Shown piece after piece: positions 54,313-62,944 of a stretch of 64,000 nt of DNA. The notes under the pieces were generated by a model. That model made no database searches. It worked only from the letters and a program-made list of their open reading frames with translations, and was not told where the DNA came from. Origin of the DNA: Litorimonas sp947503715 (GTDB lineage: Bacteria; Pseudomonadota; Alphaproteobacteria; Caulobacterales; Maricaulaceae); assembly GCF_050271975.1 (NCBI RefSeq), contig NZ_CP189850.1:62001-126000 (forward strand), written 5' to 3'. Each line of letters starts with the position of its first letter. Within the stretch, counting starts at the first letter, position 1. Made by a program: the position numbers and the translations under genes.

Positions 54313-55863
54313 ATGTGTGGTATTTCAATGCTTTCTATTTCTGAGTTTCGTCGAAATACTAACGGTAACGTTGCTATGATATTCGCCGTCTCTCTAATGG
54401 CAATCCTTGCTGCGATTGGGGCCGCCGTTGATTACACAGATTTGGAGAAACGGCATTCAGCTCTACAAAACGCATCAGACGCGGCTTTACTAGCTGCAGT
54501 CTCATCCGGTGAGACAGAACTCAAAGACCTAAGAGTTGTCGCAGAAAATGTCTTTGAAGAAAATTTTCAATATAAAGAGGAAGAGGCGTTAAGAAAATTT
54601 GACCTAAAAATCGAAAATAAAAATATGCTAGCATTAAATGCGCGGTTGGAGAAACCAACCTATTTTATGAAGCTTTTTGGAAACCCAACCGTCTATGCGG
54701 ATGTAGACACGGCGGGTTATTTACAAAGTTCCGCACCTTTGGACATCGCTTTAGTTTTGGACAGAACAGGTTCCATGGCAGGTACTAATCTCGCAGGTCT
54801 AACAACGGCGGCGACCCAATATATTTCAGATTTAGAGGCTGACAACAAAGATGTCAGGATCGCGGTCATCCCTTTTTCAAACTATGTTAATGTCGGTGTA
54901 AATCATGCGGATACATCTTGGTTAGACCTTCCGGTATCGTCCGGGCTGGGTTCCGATGTGAACTGCTCTATGGACAATATATCCTCAAGTTCTTGTCCCG
55001 TTCCGACCACCCAACCCCAAGGCACAACCACCGTCACAACGACAACAGAAGTCTGCGGCGGAACAACTACGATTACAACAGTCACATCGGGTCCTAGCGG
55101 GACGTCCACGAGTATTAGTTCAAGTTCGACAGGTCCAACCGGTCCCTGCACGACCACGACAACGACCAGCAATGGCACAACGTCCACATGGAGTGATGTT
55201 TTCGCATCCACGTCCGGCGGGTTTTGCACATTCAGTTCTGATCCAACAGAGAGTTCGGGATCATTAATTGAGGAATGCAGACCGGCTCGACTGAATGAAA
55301 ATTGGTTCGGATGTGTCGGGTCACGACCCGGCCCGTACAATGTTCAAGCAAAGTTAAGCGGGCAGAAGTTTCCGCTCGTTTATAACCGAACATGTGGACA
55401 ACCTATGACTCAACTCTCAAGTTCCTTGGCTGGCGCGCGGCAGACTATCTCAAGTCTTACGGCCAGTGGGGGCACGTATATTCCAAGTGGACTTCAATGG
55501 GGTTGGCGCGTTCTTGACCCAGACCTGCCATTTGAAATCAAAGGTCCAAAAAAACGCGACAAATTACTTATATTAATGACGGATGGTGAGAACACGCAAT
55601 CGCAGTCCGGTTCCAGCCATGAAGGCAGAGATCATGCAGTGGCAAATGCTTTAACCCAAAAATTATGCGATTCCATCAAGGCGGATGATATTAATATTGC
55701 AACCGTTTCATTTTCCAATGGGGGCAATCCGGCAAATAGCCAATTATTGCGTTCCTGTGCCTCGACTCCAACTTTGAGCTTCACTGCCACGAATGCGCAA
55801 TCGCTCAAGCGCGCCTTTGAGAGTGCAACGGATCAAATGAATGAGGTACGGCTCATCCGGTAA
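54313..55863 (+). CDS. TadG-like protein with VWA domain
   Basis: A 516-residue exported protein. The N-terminus (FRRNTNGNVAMIFAVSLMAI, about 11-38) is the TadE/TadG-type membrane anchor of pilus assembly proteins. A von Willebrand A domain begins near 143, with the MIDAS motif as D150-RTGS (DRTGSMAG) and ILMTDGENT in the later part. A Thr/Ser-rich low-complexity stretch (224-295) with several cysteines interrupts the domain and could be surface exposed. No other tad genes are present, so it is orphan here. Composition is AT-richer than average. An ATG at 54328 is an alternative start. Confidence 0.8.
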   Translation: MCGISMLSISEFRRNTNGNVAMIFAVSLMAILAAIGAAVDYTDLEKRHSALQNASDAALLAAVSSGETELKDLRVVAENVFEENFQYKEEEALRKFDLKIENKNMLALNARLEKPTYFMKLFGNPTVYADVDTAGYLQSSAPLDIALVLDRTGSMAGTNLAGLTTAATQYISDLEADNKDVRIAVIPFSNYVNVGVNHADTSWLDLPVSSGLGSDVNCSMDNISSSSCPVPTTQPQGTTTVTTTTEVCGGTTTITTVTSGPSGTSTSISSSSTGPTGPCTTTTTTSNGTTSTWSDVFASTSGGFCTFSSDPTESSGSLIEECRPARLNENWFGCVGSRPGPYNVQAKLSGQKFPLVYNRTCGQPMTQLSSSLAGARQTISSLTASGGTYIPSGLQWGWRVLDPDLPFEIKGPKKRDKLLILMTDGENTQSQSGSSHEGRDHAVANALTQKLCDSIKADDINIATVSFSNGGNPANSQLLRSCASTPTLSFTATNAQSLKRAFESATDQMNEVRLIR

Positions 55864-55889
55864 AACTGATTTCTCGCGAGCGAAGCGCT

Positions 55890-56720
55890 TTATACAGCCC
55901 TTGAAACATTGGGAGAGGCTTTTTTTCTGACTCGAATAATCGGCCACAACAATTGCTCGCCCGCGCTTGTTTCGGGCAGGTTTTCGACGCCCATTTCTTG
56001 CGGATAACGCCGTGTGATTTTTGCGGTGCCGAATAACACGTCCCAGAAGAATAATAGATTTCCGTAATTGCCCTTATAATGGGTCACGCCGTCCTCTGCA
56101 TGTTTGCCGTGATGGGCGCTATGTGTGGCAGGTGTGGAGATCGTGCGTTCCACGACCCACATGAGCGGTGAGAGCCATTTGATCTTATAGAGCGGCGCAT
56201 CCCAGCGAACGTCGGAGTGGGCGCCGTAAATCACTGTCATCTTGACCACGATATATCCGGCATAGACCCAACCGCCGCCAAGGAAAATCAGCGCGCCCGT
56301 GAACCAGAGACCCGGCATCAGAAAATAATAAAAGATATTATTCCGGTAGACGATACGGATGGAGAGATATTCCGCCTGATGGTGCGGGCGGTGCAAATTA
56401 TAGAGCCACGGCGTGCGGTGCGTATATCGGTGCCACCAATATTGCGTCATATCATCAAAGACGAGGAAGAGCGCGAGCACGGCCAGAACAGGCCAGCTTT
56501 TCAGCACATCCACTTGCTCGGGCGCTAAAAATGCTGCCACCGCGAAACCGGCCCCGACCACGAGCGGTTGTGTGATCAGGGTCAGCATTAATGTGCCGAT
56601 CACTTCAACAGTCCCGTCACCTTTGACTTGGCCGTCTTTTTTGAAGAATCTCGTAAAGAGGATCTCCATCCCAATAAAAAAGACAAAAATTGCCAAGACA
56701 ACGATAATTTCCGGTTTCAC
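55890..56720 (-). CDS. Sterol desaturase/fatty acid hydroxylase family protein
   Basis: A 276-residue membrane di-iron enzyme. The eight-histidine pattern is visible: WWHRYTHR, HRPHH and HSAHHGKHAE, with membrane segments before and between them. Family members hydroxylate or desaturate lipids; the substrate here is unknown. The start is taken as GTG at 56720, because GGGAGGG lies 9 bases upstream and the first membrane segment follows; the frame is open further upstream. It is divergent from the Crp/Fnr gene, 84 bases apart. Confidence 0.87.
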   Translation of the reverse strand: MKPEIIVVLAIFVFFIGMEILFTRFFKKDGQVKGDGTVEVIGTLMLTLITQPLVVGAGFAVAAFLAPEQVDVLKSWPVLAVLALFLVFDDMTQYWWHRYTHRTPWLYNLHRPHHQAEYLSIRIVYRNNIFYYFLMPGLWFTGALIFLGGGWVYAGYIVVKMTVIYGAHSDVRWDAPLYKIKWLSPLMWVVERTISTPATHSAHHGKHAEDGVTHYKGNYGNLLFFWDVLFGTAKITRRYPQEMGVENLPETSAGEQLLWPIIRVRKKASPNVSRAV

Positions 56721-56804
56721 GGTGGCAGTCCCTCCCCGGGTATTTGACACGTCGTTTAAAACAGAACGCTGGACAAGATTGTTCAATTTCTTACAATTTA
56801 TGTC

Positions 56805-57479
56805 ATGCTTGAACGATTATCTGATATTTCAAAACCTTTCCTGATGTCGATTTCGGCGGAGGCTGTGGACGCTGTTAAATCCGCTGCAATTTCCATGCGC
56901 TATGCGGATGGCGCGATGATCCACAATCGCGGGGACGAGAAACCCGGCCTGTCTATTGTTCGGTCTGGCACTGTCCGGATTGGCGTCATCCGAACGGATG
57001 GTACTTTTGTCATCACATCCCTGTTGGGTCGGGGTCAGACATTCGGAGAATTCACGCTATTCGCGAATCTGCCCCGCACCCATGACGTCATTGCGATGGG
57101 CGAGACGGAAGTCTGGCAATTACCGGGCGCACGGTTCCTGCGCTTGTGCGAGACATGGCCGGAAATGACGGAAGCTTTGCTGCGGACGAATTTAGTGCGA
57201 ACGCATATTTTATTGGAATTGGTAGAGGCCATGCGCTCCCTGCCCGTCTTGGAACGCGTGGCGAAAACGCTCGTCATTCTGGTGACCTCCGCGGGCGAAG
57301 AAACGGTGTTCCGGTGCCGTCAGTCGGACCTTGCCGTGACTTTGGGCATGTCACGCACGACACTCTCCCAAGCCCTAAAACGTCTCGAGCGCGACCGGTT
57401 GGTCACGCTCGGTTACGGAGAAATCACCCTGCCCGACCGGGCCAGGTTGATTGATTGGATCGCGACGCGCGAGGGTTAG
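56805..57479 (+). CDS. Crp/Fnr-family transcriptional regulator
   Basis: A 224-residue regulator. Residues about 15-130 are the cyclic-nucleotide-binding-type barrel (LLGRGQTFGEFTLFANLPRT), and 150-222 the winged helix with CRQSDLAVTLGMSRTTLSQAL as the DNA-reading helix-turn-helix. There is no FNR-type N-terminal cysteine cluster, so oxygen sensing by an iron-sulfur cluster is unlikely. The divergent placement makes control of the sterol-desaturase gene probable. It overlaps the convergent TerC gene by 4 bases. Confidence 0.92.
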   Translation: MLERLSDISKPFLMSISAEAVDAVKSAAISMRYADGAMIHNRGDEKPGLSIVRSGTVRIGVIRTDGTFVITSLLGRGQTFGEFTLFANLPRTHDVIAMGETEVWQLPGARFLRLCETWPEMTEALLRTNLVRTHILLELVEAMRSLPVLERVAKTLVILVTSAGEETVFRCRQSDLAVTLGMSRTTLSQALKRLERDRLVTLGYGEITLPDRARLIDWIATREG

Positions 57480-58465
57480 TGCGCGCCCGGCTTTTTGCCC
57501 TTAAACGCATCCACCGCGTCTTGGCCCGCTGTTTCCGTTGTGCCTAAAATCTCCGCCTGTTTCTGCGCCCAGAGACGCTTCTGATACCGGTTGGAGATGA
57601 TGTCAGTTACGACCAGGACACCGACCACGAGGTAGAAGCTCGACTTACTCATCGCATCAATCTTGAACCCGAACAGTTCCAGATGCGCCAAATGCGCGCC
57701 TTCAGTGACGAGCAGCACACCTACGAGGAAGAGAATGAACAGACCCAAAACCTGATACATCCGGTTCTTTTTCAGGAATTCCGTCACGCGGTCCGCGAGC
57801 AGAATCATCGCCAGACCTGAGAGGAGAATCGCGATCACCATGAGCGGCACCTGATAGGTTTTTGTCGGTTCACAACCCACGGCACCCGCAACAGGATTAT
57901 TAATCAGGCTGCTCTTACAGTCGACAATTGTACCTTTAAACTGCGCAATGGTCGCGCCCGCACTGTCCACGATATTGGCCGCATCAACACTCGCAATTGC
58001 CATCGCAGAGAGAATGGAATCCACGGAGAAAACGAGGTTCATCAACACGATAAGTGTGATCGCGCCCATGACCGTGCGCGTACCGCCGCCCTCAGAGTGT
58101 TCGATATGATCGACTTGGAGGAGGTGATGAATTTCTTTAATCGCGGTATAGATGATGAACCCACCGCCCACGAGTGTAATCAGGGCCTGCGCGGTGAAGT
58201 CACCGTAGATAAACCCCTTCAGGTGAATGCCGAAAAGCGGTTCTGCGAGAAGCGCAAAAAGTTTGACGATGAGGAAAAGCAGGACAATCCTCAGAGCCAC
58301 CGCAATACCAATACCCCATTTGCGGACTTTCTTGGCATCCGATTCATTGCCGACCTTGTTCGATTCAATCGCAATGTAGAGCAGATTGTCAAAGCCTAGA
58401 ACGGCCTGCAACAGCACGAGCATAAGCAGCGTAAATGCCGCTTCCAATGTTAAAAGTTCAGCCAC
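57476..58465 (-). CDS. TerC-family membrane protein
   Basis: A 329-residue inner-membrane protein with eight or so segments. The TerC signature is clear: LLQAVLGFDNLLYIAIESN near the start and VFSVDSILSAMAIA in the middle, with acidic residues in the membrane that probably bind a metal. Members are linked to tellurite resistance and to Mn2+ export. An insert of about 35 residues with two cysteines (IVDCKSSL, GAVGCEP) lies between segments. The start is GTG at 58465, six bases after GGAGGG. Confidence 0.9.
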   Translation of the reverse strand: MAELLTLEAAFTLLMLVLLQAVLGFDNLLYIAIESNKVGNESDAKKVRKWGIGIAVALRIVLLFLIVKLFALLAEPLFGIHLKGFIYGDFTAQALITLVGGGFIIYTAIKEIHHLLQVDHIEHSEGGGTRTVMGAITLIVLMNLVFSVDSILSAMAIASVDAANIVDSAGATIAQFKGTIVDCKSSLINNPVAGAVGCEPTKTYQVPLMVIAILLSGLAMILLADRVTEFLKKNRMYQVLGLFILFLVGVLLVTEGAHLAHLELFGFKIDAMSKSSFYLVVGVLVVTDIISNRYQKRLWAQKQAEILGTTETAGQDAVDAFKGKKPGAH

Positions 58466-58530
58466 GGTCGGTCCCTCCAAAAGACGATTAGCGGGACTGC
58501 CCTATCGCAAGGCGCGGGCGAGGTGAAGAC

Positions 58531-58556
58531 CTCCCGCCTGAAAAGACGGGAGTTTT
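58531..58556. terminator. Hairpin between the terC-like and yceI-like genes
   Basis: A 6-bp perfect GC stem (58531-58536 with 58547-58552) is followed by five T residues on the plus strand and preceded by AAAAA on the minus strand. Both neighbouring genes are on the minus strand, where the T-run after the stem is weak. It may terminate the YceI transcript or act in either direction. Confidence 0.4.
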
Positions 58557-58577
58557 TAACTCAGGCTGAAAAGGAAC

Positions 58578-59291
58578 CTATTCCGCAGCTTTCAGGAAAT
58601 CAGCAGAGAAGTTGATGGTCACCTCATCGCTGAGGAAATTATTCATGCTTTGCGCGATATCGTAATCCGCGCGAGTCACTGTGCCTTTTGCAACAATACC
58701 GACGCCTTCTTTCTGATTGAACGGGTGCAGGCCCTCGCCCGTGATCTCAATGTCGAATTGCGCAGGCTTTGTAATGCCGTTCATAGCGAGGTTTCCGTAG
58801 ACCGTACCGGTCATCCCGCCCTCATAATCAAACCGTGTGCTGCGGAACGTGATGGTGGGTTGCGTTTCCGCGCCGAGGAAGTCTTTGGCCACGGCCTCTT
58901 CCCACGTGTCATGTTTGCTGTTTTTATGGGTCGCTTTGTAATCCCCGCGATAGCTGGTGAAGACACTGTCTGCGGCCAGATCAAACGACACAGTGGAATC
59001 TGCAGGATTTTCAAGATCCAAATCCAGGGTCGCGTCCACATCTGCAAACTGCACGGCATAAGGCGCAAAACCGAGATGGATGAGTGAGACAGCCATGCTC
59101 GTATGGGTGGGGTCATTGGCATAAGTGCCAGAGGTGATCGTTGTTTCGGGCACATCAACCATGGTTTCCATTTTGGCTTTCGCCGCGAGGCTTTCACCGG
59201 TGTCGGAGGACTGCCCGCAGGCCGTCAGGGGCATGGCAACGGCTGCAGCCACGATAAGGGGTTTCGTCAAGATGCGGGATAAGACGGTCAT
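58578..59291 (-). CDS. YceI-family lipoprotein
   Basis: A 237-residue envelope protein. The signal ends with LTAC, lipidated cysteine near 25. The rest is a YceI-type lipocalin-like barrel that binds isoprenoids or amphiphiles: YANDPTHTSMAVSLIHLGF, DSVFTSYRGDYKATH, and the ending VTINFSADFLKAAE. The ATG at 59291 has GGAGCG seven bases upstream. It is divergent from the YnbE-like gene. Confidence 0.88.
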   Translation of the reverse strand: MTVLSRILTKPLIVAAAVAMPLTACGQSSDTGESLAAKAKMETMVDVPETTITSGTYANDPTHTSMAVSLIHLGFAPYAVQFADVDATLDLDLENPADSTVSFDLAADSVFTSYRGDYKATHKNSKHDTWEEAVAKDFLGAETQPTITFRSTRFDYEGGMTGTVYGNLAMNGITKPAQFDIEITGEGLHPFNQKEGVGIVAKGTVTRADYDIAQSMNNFLSDEVTINFSADFLKAAE

Positions 59292-59421
59292 AGAACGCTC
59301 CATTTTTCAATATTTACATTTGTATACGGTCCGGAACGGCAAATGGCACATCACGAAGAGATGAGTATTGTCTGATCGACCTATTAATGCGACATTCAGG
59401 CGGAACTTGATAGGACGTGCC

Positions 59422-59613
59422 ATGAAAACGAAAACTCTGCTCTGCGCAGTCGCGGCCCTGACCCTCTCGGCCGCCTGTCAGCCCAAAGTGCAGATTGTGC
59501 CCTCGAAAGAGCCGATCCGCATCGAGTTGACCGTGAATATTAATCAGGAAATCCGCGTCCGTTTGGACAAGGATGTGGAAGATCTGATTTCGAACAATCC
59601 GGACCTATTCTAG
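59422..59613 (+). CDS. YnbE-family lipoprotein
   Basis: A 63-residue small lipoprotein (lipobox SAAC) with the family core VPSKEPIRIELTVNINQEI. In enterobacteria YnbE forms a membrane-spanning phospholipid-transfer assembly with the AsmA-like YdbH, with YdbL as accessory. Here YdbL is next, but YdbH is not upstream. The start at 59422 is the first ATG before the lipoprotein signal. Confidence 0.88.
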   Translation: MKTKTLLCAVAALTLSAACQPKVQIVPSKEPIRIELTVNINQEIRVRLDKDVEDLISNNPDLF

Positions 59614-59639
59614 GTCCAACACCATCTGAGGAGGCTGTT

Positions 59640-60026
59640 ATGGCCAAATTGAAACTCATTTTCGGCGCTGTCGCCGCGCTCGGTCTTCTGGCCGGCGGGA
59701 CACTGCTATCGACAACACTCGGCACAGATATCGCCCATGCTCAATCCAGCTCCAAAGCGACAGTTGATGCTGCCATTGCCCGCGGTGAAATTGGCGAACA
59801 AATTGACGGCTATCTCGGCATTGTCGACGGCCAAAACCCATCGGCTGACGTCCGTACCGCAATGGCCGATATTAATATCAGACGAAAATCCGCCTATACA
59901 GAGGCCGCCTCGCAAGGCAATGTCCAGACGGCCGTCTTTGCGCAGCTCACAGGCGAAAAACAACTCGCAAAAGCCGCACCCGGAACCTATATCAAGGACG
60001 CCTCGGGCCGCTGGAAGAAGAAGTAA
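59640..60026 (+). CDS. YdbL-family protein (DUF1318)
   Basis: A 128-residue periplasmic protein with an extended signal sequence (cleavage near SAHA-type site at 33). Family features: AIARGEIGEQIDGYLGIVDG and the end AAPGTYIKDASGRWKKK. YdbL assists the YdbH-YnbE lipid-transport pair. The start ATG follows AGGAGG by 7 bases. Co-transcribed with ynbE (26-base gap). Confidence 0.88.
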   Translation: MAKLKLIFGAVAALGLLAGGTLLSTTLGTDIAHAQSSSKATVDAAIARGEIGEQIDGYLGIVDGQNPSADVRTAMADINIRRKSAYTEAASQGNVQTAVFAQLTGEKQLAKAAPGTYIKDASGRWKKK

Positions 60027-60053
60027 TCTCCGCGCAAAGATAAACTAATATTC

Positions 60054-60083
60054 AGCCCCGCTTGGAAACAGGCAGGGTTTTTT
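60054..60083 (+). terminator. Probable terminator after ydbL
   Basis: An imperfect GC stem (60055-60061 region with 60070-60077) is followed by a run of T residues, 30 bases after the ydbL stop. Confidence 0.55.
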
Positions 60084-60247
60084 GTTGGGTGTCGTATCCA
60101 GTCAATTTCAGAGGACAGAAAATAAACACATTAAGATTGCTAGAGATATGAATGTAAAAATCCAGCACCGGGTAAAACGGTCTATTCAAAATTTATAATT
60201 CAATAGATATTTACAAAATTTTTAGTGAAATACCCCATTCGTATTGA

Positions 60248-60748
60248 ATGATATTGAATGTCATCACTTGGATCAGCTGGGGTCTCGTGGCTCTCGGATC
60301 AATAATACTCGCAATTTATCCATATCTGTTATTTGACGGACAAATTATTTTAGTGCTGACGTTTCTCGCTCTCGTTCCTGTCTTCCTCTGGATAGACGTT
60401 CCGCGAAAGCATTTAGAGACTTTTAACTTATCCACAAGGCTCGAAACAATTGGAAGCGCAATATCTGGAACCTGCATGGGAGTAATTTTTATAAGCATTA
60501 TATTCGCCGCGAAACTTCCCGCCGACAATATTCTTCTTATAATTTTGCCGGTCTTTGGCTTTCTTTCAATCGGCCTTTTTATATCTGCGCTCATTTCGAC
60601 AAAGTCTTTTCAACGTTTGGAATCCGCCTGTAAAAGAACTCCATCATCCTCCTTAGCCCTTTTCTTAAGTTTCCTAGTCCCGCCTTTGGGTTTATTTTAT
60701 CTCAAATGGCGATTTAATAAAATGCTAACTGTAAATGCGTTTGTCTAA
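60248..60748 (+). CDS. Hypothetical membrane protein
   Basis: A 166-residue protein with four or five hydrophobic segments (about 5-24, 30-48, 72-88, 95-114 and 134-154). The end KWRFNKMLTVNAFV is basic, cytoplasmic. I do not recognise it. It is AT-rich with respect to both neighbours and preceded by an AT-rich region of about 170 bases, suggesting acquisition from elsewhere. Confidence 0.5.
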   Translation: MILNVITWISWGLVALGSIILAIYPYLLFDGQIILVLTFLALVPVFLWIDVPRKHLETFNLSTRLETIGSAISGTCMGVIFISIIFAAKLPADNILLIILPVFGFLSIGLFISALISTKSFQRLESACKRTPSSSLALFLSFLVPPLGLFYLKWRFNKMLTVNAFV

Positions 60749-60845
60749 ACTCTTAGAATTGAAGGGCGTACTTTTCCCTTTGCGCCCCTCGCCCATCTGA
60801 TTCACAATTGGCTCCAACCCGAATCAATCTCGCAGGACGCCCGCT

Positions 60846-61505
60846 ATGTCAGCCTCAATTTCCAAACTTACGCCGACCTCGCTCTCCGCCCTGCTCTGCG
60901 CGCGGATTTGTCATGATTTGATTTCGCCTGTTGGGGCGCTGGGGACAGCGATTGAGATTTTGGATGATCCGTCCAACACGGATATGCATGAGGACGCGAT
61001 GAGCCTCGTTCGGACGTCTTCCCGTCAGGCGGCGGCGAAGTTAAAATTCCTGCGATTGGCCTTTGGCGCGGGCGGGTCCGCGCCGGGTGTGATTGCGGCC
61101 AGCGAAATCATTGACCTGTCCAACGCCATGTACGCGGATGCGAAGCCCGACCTCGTCTGGGACTTGGCGACAGACGGCGTGGAGAAAGACCGCACGCGCA
61201 TCCTGCTTAACCTCGTCATGCTGGCGGTTCAGGCCGCCCCGCGTGGTGGTACGGTCACGATTACTCGTCGCGGCACACCGGAAGCGGCCGAGTTCAAACT
61301 CGTCAGCGAAGGCCCGAAAGTCCGCCTCGATGCAGCGGTCGATCGCGCTCTATCTGGTAAAGCGCCGGAGGACGGTTTTGACGGACGGTCCATCCAACCC
61401 TTCTATACCTCCATGCTGACCCGCGAAGCGAACGGTACCGTGGAGGCCAGCGCGGATGAGACAAAAGTGACCTTCGCCGCGCGCTTTACCGCGCCCGCGG
61501 CCTGA
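60846..61505 (+). CDS. chpT: Histidine phosphotransferase ChpT
   Basis: A 219-residue cytoplasmic phosphotransferase that passes phosphate from CckA to CtrA and CpdR in the alphaproteobacterial cell-cycle relay. The phospho-accepting helix is in RICHDLISPVGALGTAIEIL, with histidine near residue 23. The second half is a degenerate HATPase-like domain lacking ATP-binding motifs, as usual for ChpT. Two GANTC sites (60799-60803, 60821-60825), the CcrM methylation target in this clade, lie just upstream of the start. Confidence 0.93.
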   Translation: MSASISKLTPTSLSALLCARICHDLISPVGALGTAIEILDDPSNTDMHEDAMSLVRTSSRQAAAKLKFLRLAFGAGGSAPGVIAASEIIDLSNAMYADAKPDLVWDLATDGVEKDRTRILLNLVMLAVQAAPRGGTVTITRRGTPEAAEFKLVSEGPKVRLDAAVDRALSGKAPEDGFDGRSIQPFYTSMLTREANGTVEASADETKVTFAARFTAPAA

Positions 61506-61552
61506 GTTCCGAAACAGGTGACGCCGTCAGTCTGAACAATTAGGCTGCGCAG

Positions 61553-62944
61553 ATGAACTCACCTATTCCAGCACAGGACATCGATTTTTCGACAGGATCC
61601 TCGCGTGGAATGACGGGACGTATCCTCGCCAATTCCGGATTAATGGGCGGCGCACGGGCGATCTCATCCGTGCTCGGCATCGTCACACTTATTATCACAG
61701 CGCGGGCCTTGGACGATTTGGCCGCCTTCGGGACAGTTCTTTTCGTCCACGCCTATATGTTGTTCTTTGCGGATATCGCGACCTTTAAAAGCTGGCAGGC
61801 CATTGTCCGGTTCGGCGCAGATCACCTGTCGAATAAAGACGCGAGACTATTGGGACGTTTGTTTCGCTTTGGCTTCACGCTGGACGCCTTGGCCGCCATT
61901 TTGGCTTATGGGTCGGCGGTCGGATTGTTCAGTGTCGTCGTCGCACTCTCCGCCCGCTTTCCCGGATTCGGGCCGGAAGCGGACGGTCTCCCCCTCGCGA
62001 CCTTGCAGAATTACGTGACGCTTTACTGCCTCGTCCTACTACTGCGGCAGACCCATGCGGGGACGGGGATTTTTCGGCTGTTTGATAAATTTGGTGTCCT
62101 CGCCCTGCGGACACTGATCATGCCGGTTCTGCGCTTTTCCGGCGCGTGCCTGGCGTGGTGGATGGGTTGGGGTGTAGCGGGGTTTCTCTGTGTTTGGTTT
62201 GCGGCATCAGCGCTGAGTTATATCGCGCTGCCGCTTCTAGCCATCAGAGAGCTCTATAAGCGCCGCCTCCTCCGCCCCGTCTGGAAGGCGCGGAATGTTT
62301 TGATCGAAACAGATAGGGGTCTTTGGCCCTTTGTCGTAAAGACGAACATCGACTCAACCCTTAACGCCTTTCGTACACATTTCCCTAGCTTGCTGGTCAC
62401 GGCCGTCTTCGGCCCGGCCCTCTTTGCAATTTTCCGTATCGCAGAAGAATTCGCCAAAATCCTCAGCAAGGGGACAAAACTCTTTGACCAAGTGCTCTAT
62501 CCCGAACTCAGCCGCCTCGTCGCGGAAGGTCGCATCCGCGCCCTGCAAAACGTTGCCCTCAAGGCGACTCTTGTGATTGGCGGGATCAGCCTTCTTCTGA
62601 CTCTTATTGTTCTGGTCTTTGGCGAACCGATTATCCGGCTGGCCTTTGGCGCAGGCTTTGAAAAAGCTTCAGGTTTAGCGGTGTTCTTGCTCCTCTCAGC
62701 AGCCCTGACCGGGGCGGCCGTGCCATTTTACACCGTCTTTTATGTCCTCATGCGCCCCGGTCGCGCAGCTTGGATTCGTGGCGGGGCGATTATTGCCTAT
62801 CTCTTTGCCTTCTTCACGCTCGTCTCAACAGCCGGAATTTACGCGGCCGGGTGGGCGGCGTTAGCGGGGGCCGCGTTCGAAATCATCATCGTCACGATCT
62901 GGGCGACCCTAACGATGAAACGTCACAAGGTCCCGTCAATGTGA
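61553..62944 (+). CDS. Polysaccharide/lipid-linked oligosaccharide flippase (Wzx-like)
   Basis: A 463-residue inner-membrane protein of the MOP exporter superfamily with about 12 to 14 segments. The opening GRILANSGLMGGARAISSVLGIVTLIITARAL is typical of the polysaccharide biosynthesis subgroup. It probably flips a lipid-linked sugar across the inner membrane. No glycosyltransferase is nearby in the window. It is convergent with the GMC gene with a 22-base overlap. Confidence 0.85.
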   Translation: MNSPIPAQDIDFSTGSSRGMTGRILANSGLMGGARAISSVLGIVTLIITARALDDLAAFGTVLFVHAYMLFFADIATFKSWQAIVRFGADHLSNKDARLLGRLFRFGFTLDALAAILAYGSAVGLFSVVVALSARFPGFGPEADGLPLATLQNYVTLYCLVLLLRQTHAGTGIFRLFDKFGVLALRTLIMPVLRFSGACLAWWMGWGVAGFLCVWFAASALSYIALPLLAIRELYKRRLLRPVWKARNVLIETDRGLWPFVVKTNIDSTLNAFRTHFPSLLVTAVFGPALFAIFRIAEEFAKILSKGTKLFDQVLYPELSRLVAEGRIRALQNVALKATLVIGGISLLLTLIVLVFGEPIIRLAFGAGFEKASGLAVFLLLSAALTGAAVPFYTVFYVLMRPGRAAWIRGGAIIAYLFAFFTLVSTAGIYAAGWAALAGAAFEIIIVTIWATLTMKRHKVPSM

